A stretch of 64,000 bases of DNA from JAGNDO01 sp963704975 (GTDB lineage Bacteria; Chloroflexota; Anaerolineae; Caldilineales; Caldilineaceae), in the NCBI GenBank assembly GCA_963704975.1, contig CAVPIK010000044.1:124001-188000 (forward strand), in the 5' to 3' direction. Below the pieces are notes generated by a model. That model worked only from the letters and a program-made list of their open reading frames with translations. It was not told the DNA's origin and ran no database searches. Below, piece by piece: positions 57,993 to 64,000 of this stretch (position 1 is the first letter of the stretch; each line of letters starts with the position of its first letter). A program made the position numbers and the translations under genes.

Positions 57993-59119
57993 GCCGCCAG
58001 CCGCAAAGAAGTCCGACTTTTACCAAAAGTCGGACTTCTGGGTCAACCCACCGCGGTCTTTCCGCGCCCACCGTTGTCTACCTGCGCGCCCTGCTGTTCA
58101 TTTTTGTTTTGACGATCTGGGCCACCCCCATCTCCGCCCAAAGCGCCATTCCCACCCCCCTGATCACCACGCCGACGCCCACGGCCACCATCACGCCGAC
58201 GCCCGTGCCCGCCACCCCGACGCCCACGGTCACCCCCACGCCCGCGCCGGAGCTGGCGGGCTATGGCATTTACACCATCCAGCCAGGGGATACCCTGCTG
58301 CGCGTCGCCCTGGAACTGGGCTTGGACGTGGACGAAATGGCCTGTATCGTGGCCCCGGACTACACCTGGGAGCGTCCCCTGGTCATCGGCGACCGCCTCA
58401 GCGTCCCCCCGCCGGCGGTGATCTGCCACACCGTCCGGCCCGGCGAGACGGTGGATGCCATCGCCGCCCAGTACGCGGATCGAGGCATCACCGCCGAGTC
58501 CATTTGGGCCACGGCGTGGAATCAACTTGACCGCTGGCCGGACCCTTTGCCCCCTGGGCTGCACTTGCGCATGGTGCCGCCAGCCCCGCTCGTGGCCGTG
58601 GCCCCCAGCCCCACGCCCCAAACCGGCGTCCTCACCTTCAACCAAATGCTGCAAAGACCCGTGGCCGGGACCGTCTCCACCGCCACCGGCGGCCCGACCA
58701 GCGCCCAGGCTCAAGCCAACGTGCCCGCCAACTGGCCCTATGGCAGCGGTCACTTCGCCTGGCCCCTCTACGGCTGGATCACCCAGGGCTATCATGTGGA
58801 CGGTGACGGCACCCACCGAGGCGTGGACATCGCCGCCCGGGCCGGCACCCTGGTCACCGCCGCGGATCGAGGCGTGGTGATCCGCGCCGGGTGGAACGAT
58901 CAGGGCTACGGCAATCTGGTCATCATCGACCACAACATCGACTACCTCACCCTCTACGCCCATCTGGACACCATCGACGTGGCCGAGGGCGACATCGTGG
59001 GCCAGGGCCAGGTCATCGGCACGGTTGGCTCAACGGGCAACAGCACCGGACCGCATCTGCATTTTGAGATTCGGGATTTTGGGAATTTAGCGGATCCGCT
59101 ACAATTGCTGGGACGGTGA
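57989..59119 (+). CDS. LysM and M23 (LytM) peptidoglycan endopeptidase-like protein
   Basis: 376 residues, ATG 57989 overlapping the previous stop (ATGA), with GGGAGGTGGG upstream. A short N-terminal region contains a palindromic insert (58007-58039), then a TM or signal helix (ALLFIFVLTIWATPISAQ), a Thr/Pro-rich linker, two LysM modules (GIYTIQPGDTLLRVALELGL and VICHTVRPGETVDAIAAQYA) and a C-terminal M23 domain: TQGYHVDGDGTHRGVDIAAR (His and Asp zinc ligands), YLTLYAHLDTIDVAEGD and TGNSTGPHLHFEIRDFG (HLH). Zinc ligands are complete, so it is probably active. Exported wall hydrolase; it may cut or remodel peptidoglycan during division. Confidence 0.9.
   Translation: MSRQPQRSPTFTKSRTSGSTHRGLSAPTVVYLRALLFIFVLTIWATPISAQSAIPTPLITTPTPTATITPTPVPATPTPTVTPTPAPELAGYGIYTIQPGDTLLRVALELGLDVDEMACIVAPDYTWERPLVIGDRLSVPPPAVICHTVRPGETVDAIAAQYADRGITAESIWATAWNQLDRWPDPLPPGLHLRMVPPAPLVAVAPSPTPQTGVLTFNQMLQRPVAGTVSTATGGPTSAQAQANVPANWPYGSGHFAWPLYGWITQGYHVDGDGTHRGVDIAARAGTLVTAADRGVVIRAGWNDQGYGNLVIIDHNIDYLTLYAHLDTIDVAEGDIVGQGQVIGTVGSTGNSTGPHLHFEIRDFGNLADPLQLLGR
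58007..58039. repeat. In-frame palindrome AGAAGTCCGACTTTT / AAAAGTCGGACTTCT
   Basis: Perfect 15-bp arms (58007-58021, 58025-58039) with an ACC loop. Translated as RSPTFTKSRTS in the cytoplasmic N-terminus of the M23 protein. A small palindrome of this kind is common between genes in many bacteria; here it is coding. Confidence 0.85.
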
Positions 59120-59219
59120 AAAACGACGACTGCTCCCAACCTCAATCCCCAGGTGGGGTGCGTCCCTTTGGTTGATATTGGATGGGTTGACTTGTGTTAC
59201 GACAGAGAGGCAATGTGTT

Positions 59220-62200
59220 ATGCAAAAACCACCACAACAGGCGAGCGCTATGACCTCCGGTAGCGGTCCTTCTAGACCTCAATCCCATTTAGCGGTCCGC
59301 ATTCTGCGCTATGCGCTGCTCGTTCTCGGTATTTTTGCGGCCATTTCCGCCACATATATTTTCTATTTTCGGCCCTTTCTGGGTATGCATCTCGGCCTGG
59401 ACAGTTGGATTGATGACAGGCGTTGCCTGATCGATGCCCTGTGCAATGGGCCACTCTACTTTATCAATCATCTTGGTTTGCTTCTGGCCGCCGCATCGGT
59501 TCTTCTGTTTGCTTCTGGCTTCTCGATGGACAAGGCGCAATCTCAGGTTGTGCCCCTGTCACGCCGAGACCGTCCCCTGTTCAACAAACCACTTCAGGGG
59601 ACACGTCTGGTGGGCGCGCTCTTAGGCGTGCTTGCGCTATTGGTGGGGGTTTTTGAGGCCTACCAATTACTGGTCGTCAAAACCCAACCAAATGTCTTTG
59701 TATGGCTATTCGGCATCGTTGCAATACTGCTTGCGGGTGTGGTCTGGGATTGGAGCGATGATTCTGTGCAGGCCAAAAGCACGAATGTCGGGCTGCTTAT
59801 CGGTGCTACCCTATGTCTGGTGCTTCTGGGTCTGGTGACGACTCTTGCGCGACCAACCCTGGGGATCGGGTTGACCGCCCTTGGGCTGGTTGGGTTTGGG
59901 GTGGCTGTTGTCATCAAGAGTCGAACGCGGTCCGTGTTGGCCCCAATCGACTATTTTTCCATGTTGCTCTTTTCGCTGGTGGCCCTCGCCCTGGGCATGA
60001 TCCGGGCCAAATCTTGGCACTACGCATTCATCGGCGACGAATGGACCTTTTACGAGACGGCGCGCGTCCTGATCGATCGCCCGGAAGTGCATCAACTCTT
60101 CTCCACATGGGACTCACTTGGCTATCATTCGGTTCTCTCTCTGCGGTTTCAGTCGGTGATCATGCAGTTTGCGGGCACCGATGTCATAGGCTGGAAAGTT
60201 TCATCCTTGCTGCCTGTTGTATTGTCTGTGCCCGCCCTCTATGTTTTCTTGCACTGGCTGGCAGGGCGTAGCGCCGCCTTTGTGGGAGCCGGTCTTTTTG
60301 CGGCTTCTCACCTTCTCCTCAGTTTTTCTATGGCGGCCTACAACAACACGCAGGCATTGATTCCCTTGGCCTGGGGACTTGGCTTCTTTGCCCTGGCCGA
60401 ACGCCGCCCCAGCGCCTTGCGCGATATCCTCCTGGGGATTGCACTCGGCTCAAGTTTCTTTGTGTTTAGCCTGGGCCGACTGGCGGTCATTCCTGTCGGC
60501 ATCTTGCTTCTTGTCTGTTTCTCTGGCAAACGCTGGCGTTTGATCGAACGGGCGATTCCTATTGGCTTGGGCGGGCTGATCACCGCCATGCCAATGCTTC
60601 TGAATTTGGACAACTGGCGCTCCCTGTTGAAGGCCACGCCGGTTGAGCACGAAGTTGCGCGTCAAACGTCAGCCATCCTTCTCTCTATGGCCTCCAATGT
60701 CCTGGCGGGCATGCAATCCTTTCTGTACAGCGCTCACAACACCCACTTTGTGTATGGCTCTCACGTCGATCCGCTGACGGCTGTGCTGCTGTTGGCCGGT
60801 TTGGCCTATGCGATTCGGCTTGCCGGGCAGCAGAGAAAATTGGCTGGATGGCTACTTGCCAGTCTGCTGTTTTGGGCCGCTGTCGGCGGTATCCAGCAGT
60901 ATGACTTTATTTCAACCACGCGTATGTTCATTCTGGTTGTTGTTTACGCAGCCTATGCGGGCATTGGCGCAGCATTTCTTGTCCAGCAGTTGATGCCTTC
61001 GGGCAGATACCTACGAGCTACAGCGCTTGTTGTGATTGTCGTGGCGGGAATCCTTATAAATCAAAACCATATTGTGCAGGTCTCATTGCCCAAGTCCCAT
61101 TGGCAAGACAACGATCTGCTCATCAAACAACTCCAGGACTCTGCGGCCAGCGACGGGGGCGGCATGCCCGTCTATATCGTTTGGTCATCGCCCACGCCTC
61201 GTTTGGAAAATATGATTGTGCGCGCCTACGGTGTGGATCGGAGCCGCATTCGGTTTCTGTCTCCCGATGAATTCCTGACCCTTCCTGGTTTTTGCGAATC
61301 TGGGCAGCGCGCAACAATGGCCCTGTTGCTTGCGTCCCAGCAGCGCATCGACGAACTGCGGGCGCGTGCCCTGGCCTGCTGGCCAGATGCGAGAGAAGTG
61401 CTGGTTTTGAACAATGTTGACGAAAGACGCATCCTGCAATTGACGACTCCGGCAGGCACAGAGCAGCTTCAATTGGCACCGCAGGAGCGCCAGTCATGGA
61501 AAAGCACGCCCGATGTCATCCCTGTCCCCAGCGGCGCTGACGTGGCTGTGGACAAGAGCGGTCAGGTGTACGTCTTTCTCGAAAAACAAGCTGAGATATT
61601 GCATTACAATCTGCCCGGCCAACAACCCACGCGCATCGAACTGATCCAGGATCGTCCGCATGGGTTTACCCTGGCCCCCGATGGGTCGCTGGTTGTGTCG
61701 TCCGAAGCGAATGACAAGAAACTAGTCTGGTATGACGGGCGCACAGGCGAGGTGCTGCGACAGCTTCAGGGCGACTTTGGCACGGTCAACGAGGGCATTG
61801 CCATTGCCCAAAACGGTGAAATCTACCTGGCCGATTTTCACGGTTCACAGATTTGGCGTCTGCAACCCACTGGGGAGATCATTCGCACCTACACCGGCGG
61901 TGGACGTGTTGCGGAGCCTGTGTCCATCGCCATTGGTCCGGATCAGTCCATTTGGGTCTTGAATGCCCATAGCGGCGGACTGTTGCACCTCTCGTCCGAT
62001 GACGTGGTTCTAGCCTCATTGCCCTTTGATCAGGCCAACCAGGATGCGGTGCCGGGACTGGTGACAAGCGAGGATGGTTCTGTATTTGTGGCCACGCCGG
62101 ACAAACAGCGCATTGAATTGGTCAGCGCGGAGGGCGTCCTGCTTGATGTGTGGGGAGGATATCGCTGGCCGTCCAGTTTGTCCGTCGGCCCAGATGGACG

Positions 62201-62264
62201 CTTCTATGTGATTGATAATGAAGTACGCGAACTGGCTATCGTGGCTGGTGTGAGCGCACGATGA
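59220..62264 (+). CDS. Large membrane protein, GT39-type, fused to a C-terminal beta-propeller
   Basis: 1,014 residues from ATG 59220 (GAGAGG upstream). No frame breaks, and base composition is less GC-rich than the preceding glycosyltransferase genes. About 12-14 TM helices; the first loop after a core helix contains YAFIGDEWTFYETARVLIDR and HQLFSTWDSLGYHSVLSLRF (GT39-like acidic loop), later AALFVGAGLFAASHLLLSFS-type helices. A short soluble region then leads to a propeller of NHL/SMP-30-like blades: ADVAVDKSGQVYVFLEKQA, PHGFTLAPDGSLVVSSEAN, NEGIAIAQNGEIYLADFHGS, VSIAIGPDQSIWVLNAHSGG. Probable envelope glycosyltransferase with an extracytoplasmic recognition domain. Confidence 0.72.
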   Translation: MQKPPQQASAMTSGSGPSRPQSHLAVRILRYALLVLGIFAAISATYIFYFRPFLGMHLGLDSWIDDRRCLIDALCNGPLYFINHLGLLLAAASVLLFASGFSMDKAQSQVVPLSRRDRPLFNKPLQGTRLVGALLGVLALLVGVFEAYQLLVVKTQPNVFVWLFGIVAILLAGVVWDWSDDSVQAKSTNVGLLIGATLCLVLLGLVTTLARPTLGIGLTALGLVGFGVAVVIKSRTRSVLAPIDYFSMLLFSLVALALGMIRAKSWHYAFIGDEWTFYETARVLIDRPEVHQLFSTWDSLGYHSVLSLRFQSVIMQFAGTDVIGWKVSSLLPVVLSVPALYVFLHWLAGRSAAFVGAGLFAASHLLLSFSMAAYNNTQALIPLAWGLGFFALAERRPSALRDILLGIALGSSFFVFSLGRLAVIPVGILLLVCFSGKRWRLIERAIPIGLGGLITAMPMLLNLDNWRSLLKATPVEHEVARQTSAILLSMASNVLAGMQSFLYSAHNTHFVYGSHVDPLTAVLLLAGLAYAIRLAGQQRKLAGWLLASLLFWAAVGGIQQYDFISTTRMFILVVVYAAYAGIGAAFLVQQLMPSGRYLRATALVVIVVAGILINQNHIVQVSLPKSHWQDNDLLIKQLQDSAASDGGGMPVYIVWSSPTPRLENMIVRAYGVDRSRIRFLSPDEFLTLPGFCESGQRATMALLLASQQRIDELRARALACWPDAREVLVLNNVDERRILQLTTPAGTEQLQLAPQERQSWKSTPDVIPVPSGADVAVDKSGQVYVFLEKQAEILHYNLPGQQPTRIELIQDRPHGFTLAPDGSLVVSSEANDKKLVWYDGRTGEVLRQLQGDFGTVNEGIAIAQNGEIYLADFHGSQIWRLQPTGEIIRTYTGGGRVAEPVSIAIGPDQSIWVLNAHSGGLLHLSSDDVVLASLPFDQANQDAVPGLVTSEDGSVFVATPDKQRIELVSAEGVLLDVWGGYRWPSSLSVGPDGRFYVIDNEVRELAIVAGVSAR

Positions 62265-62273
62265 GGTGATTGA

Positions 62274-62346
62274 GAATATCGAGTATCGTGTATCGAGTAT
62301 TGTGGTAGAATACCCACATAATACTCGACACACGATACTCGATTGA
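62274..62346. repeat. Inverted heptamer array, unit GAGTATC
   Basis: Arm one (62274-62306): GAATATC, GAGTATC, GTGTATC, GAGTATT. Arm two (62319-62346): AATACTC, GACACAC, GATACTC, GATTG. The next ribosome-binding site (AAGGAGA) follows directly. Confidence 0.85.
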
Positions 62347-62357
62347 AGGAGACCATC

Positions 62358-63540
62358 ATGTCCGAAACCATCCTCGACCAAATCACATCCATCACCGGCG
62401 TGGGGGCAAAATATTGGTCCGCCTTTGAGACCGTCTCCCCCGGCGGCATCCCCTTTGCGGGCTATTTGTGCCGCCAGGAGAGCGACAAGTTCGGCATGTT
62501 GGCCGTGACCGAGCAGGCGGGCGCGCCCCGGCTAGAGTTCATCTACGCCATGCCCAAGATCGACTACCCCTACATCCCCCAGCAGGACGGCAGCCTGCGG
62601 GTGGTGATCGACGTGCCACCGGGCACCGTGGACGCCCGCTTCACCCACAAGCTGGACGGCACGGCCATCATCTTCTATCCCCTCACCGGCCCGGACGGGG
62701 AGATCCTGGAAGTGATCCCCCGCACCCGCCTCCAGCCCGTCCTCACCCCCAGCCGCTGGGGAGACTGGAACGCCCTGCTGGCCGCGGCCCTGCCCGACCG
62801 ATCCGGCGTGGAGGCGGCGGTGCGCAACTGAGCGGGCGGTGCTGATCTTCGAGCTGTGGGGCAACCGCAACGCCCACCTGATCCGCTACGACGAGCCGTT
62901 GAACCTGACGTTGCACACGGCCCGCCATTTGGACGGACGGCTCTATCCCTTCCCGGATGTGATGGCTTTGGGTGAAAAGTATGGGCTGGCGGTGGTGGAG
63001 TCTGTGGCGGTGTTGACGCCGGACGCCGCCGGGCTGGTGGCGGCCTATGCCCAGGTGCAGGCGGAGATGGAAGCCCGCAACCAGGCCGCCGGCGAGGAGG
63101 TCTATGTGGACGAGGGGGTGATCCTGGCCCTCTCCACGGCGCAGACGGCCGTCTATCTCAAGTGCAAACCGCCCTCCATCGAGGAGATCCACTGGCAGGC
63201 GGATCAGCATGTCAGCAAGGCCCACGTCGAGCAGGCCCTCTTCAAGCTGGCCGAAAACAACTATGACTTTGACACCGGTCAAGTGGAGGATCTCTACGAA
63301 AAGCTGGAATCCGACTTCGACCGGGAAGAACTGGAAGCCAACGCCGATCTGATCGAGCGGGTCTTCCACGACTTCCGCGCCGAAATGCGCAAGCAAGCCA
63401 AACTGCGCGACCTGCTCCGCACCCTGATCGCCGAAGAAAACCTGGACCCCACGGATCTCCCCGGACTCATGCGCCACCTCTCCAAGCACTATGCCCGCAG
63501 TGAGATGAATTGGGTGTTTGGGGTGGTGAAAAATGGGTAA
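62358..63540 (+). CDS. Stand-alone RNA-ligase-like nucleotidyltransferase (one frame break)
   Basis: About 393 residues once an extra T near 62831 is removed. ATG 62358 follows AAGGAGA. Covalent nucleotidyltransferase motifs in order: motif I FTHKLDGTAIIFYPL (Lys about residue 98, K-x-D-G), motif III/IIIa LIFELWGNRNAHLIRYDE (about 163), motif IV DEGVILAL (about 251) and motif V AVYLKCKPPSIEEIHW (Lys-x-Lys, about 267). A C-terminal helical domain (HVEQALFKLAENNYDFD, ESDFDREELEANADLIERVF) extends it. This is the pattern of ATP-dependent RNA ligases of the T4 Rnl group, which use ATP to join or repair RNA ends. No kinase, phosphatase, RtcB or toxin gene is adjacent. The break falls between motifs I and III. 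I am fairly sure of the superfamily, less of the branch. Confidence 0.72.
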
Positions 63541-63700
63541 TTGAGATTGGAAAATTGAAAATGGAGAAGTTTTAATGATCGGGTTGACGACGGGTTGGGG
63601 TGGGGAGGGAAGGGTCGGTCACGAGAATCGCCCATGATTCCGATCTGGTGTCCACCCACCCATTAAAACTTTTCCACTCTCAATTTTCAATTTTCAATTA
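63540..63700. repeat. Inverted heptamer array, unit CAATTTT, before the LacI-type promoter
   Basis: Arm one (63540-63577): ATTGAGA, TTGGAAA, ATTGAAA, ATGGAGA. Arm two (63659-63700): CCATTAAAACTT, then CACTCT, CAATTTT, CAATTTT, CAATTAT. About 80 GC-rich bases without a gene lie between. The array ends eight bases before the TTGACA box. Confidence 0.8.
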
Positions 63701-63707
63701 TTGCCTC

Positions 63708-63736
63708 TTGACACCGCACAAAAACTACATTACACT
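63708..63736 (+). promoter_or_regulatory. Promoter of the LacI-family gene
   Basis: TTGACA (63708-63713), 17-base spacer, TACACT (63731-63736). A perfect -35 and good -10 with optimal spacing. The operator lies directly after it. Confidence 0.75.
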
Positions 63737-63737
63737 A

Positions 63738-63765
63738 GGTTAATCGGTTGCGTAACCGGTTAACC
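63738..63765. promoter_or_regulatory. LacI-type operator at the transcription start
   Basis: GGTTAATCGGTT (63738-63749), GCGT, AACCGGTTAACC (63754-63765): arms differ at one position. The site covers the expected transcription start, so binding would block the promoter, pointing to autorepression by the LacI-family protein. Confidence 0.75.
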
Positions 63766-63806
63766 TCTCTCAAAACGCTCCGCTCACCCAGTTTTATGGA
63801 TTTCTT

Positions 63807-64000
63807 ATGGCGACGATTCGTGATGTAGCCGAGCTGGCCGGTGTCAGCACGGCCACGGTTTCCCACGTGATCAACAGCACCCGCACGGTCTTGCCCGAGA
63901 CCCGTGAGACCGTTTTGGCCGCGGTCGCCCAGCTCAACTATCGCCCCAGCGCCATCGCCCGCAGCCTCTCCACCAGCATCACCCATACGGTCGGCATTGT
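63807..64000 (+). CDS. LacI-family transcriptional regulator, N-terminal part
   Basis: ATG 63807; only the first 65 residues are inside the window. MATIRDVAELAGVSTATVSH (helix-turn-helix) and VINSTRTVLPETRETVLAAV with LNYRPSAIARSLSTS (hinge helix) are textbook LacI features. It probably senses a sugar through its missing C-terminal domain. An operator over its own promoter suggests it represses itself, and possibly downstream transport or sugar genes beyond the window. Confidence 0.92.
   Translation, partial: MATIRDVAELAGVSTATVSHVINSTRTVLPETRETVLAAVAQLNYRPSAIARSLSTSITHTVGI

Noticed and set aside
30000..63000. Programmed +1 frameshifting as the explanation for the many breaks (several follow a CTT codon)
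   Set aside because: The contexts vary too much, the breaks hit unrelated genes and some fall in several places of one gene; assembly error is simpler. Kept only as an alternative to test.

Overview
The window looks like a chromosomal segment of a GC-rich, heterotrophic Chloroflexota bacterium (Anaerolineae/Caldilineae-like). This is inferred from family content: two Chlor_Arch_YYY (DUF2298) membrane proteins, several family-39-type membrane glycosyltransferases, a SARP/BTAD regulator, a DUF348-G5-3D protein, PA14 and NHL fusions, and methylmalonyl-CoA mutase helper genes. No rRNA, tRNA, CRISPR array, integrase or transposase was seen.

Layout. 1-4155: the end of a sugar-binding lipoprotein gene and an ABC ATPase (MalK/UgpC type) set among six small membrane proteins. 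4152-17720: a uronic-acid / polysaccharide catabolic block made of GH88 unsaturated glucuronyl hydrolase, heparinase II/III-type lyase, mannonate-dehydratase-like enolase-superfamily enzyme, aldo/keto reductase, Gfo/Idh/MocA oxidoreductase, KDG kinase, KDPG aldolase, LarA-like racemase, gluconokinase and 6-phosphogluconate dehydrogenase, then PPOX and CMD-family genes. Together these would take unsaturated uronides through KDG and KDPG to pyruvate and glyceraldehyde-3-P, and gluconate to ribulose-5-P. 17846-25348 (minus): a large SARP-type regulator, a decayed tandem-repeat gene with striking CpG depletion, and a membrane-anchored coiled-coil protein. 25666-33973: methyltransferase, CinA/PncC, DUF6504-like protein, GT-C enzyme, B12-binding mutase subunit, MeaB, quinone oxidoreductase, SulP transporter. 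34378-62264: secreted C25-type peptidase, GNAT, G5/3D protein and a run of very large envelope glycosyltransferase-like proteins, interrupted by a small toxin-antitoxin-like cluster (52.7-53.5 kb). 62358-64000: a stand-alone RNA-ligase-like protein and the start of a LacI regulator with its own operator.

Three genome-scale oddities stand out. (1) Many gene junctions are filled from stop codon to ribosome-binding site by short inverted arrays of 7- or 8-bp units. The unit differs from locus to locus, the architecture is the same, and the same unit families also sit in frame inside coding regions. (2) GC-rich palindromes are inserted in frame in proteins, like Rickettsia palindromic elements. 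(3) Many genes carry single extra bases that break an otherwise intact reading frame. They are clustered and mostly insertions outside homopolymers, so I treat them as probable consensus errors and annotate the genes as whole, with the break stated.

All positions, counts and alignments were made by eye. Family assignments rest on recognised motifs, not on a database search.
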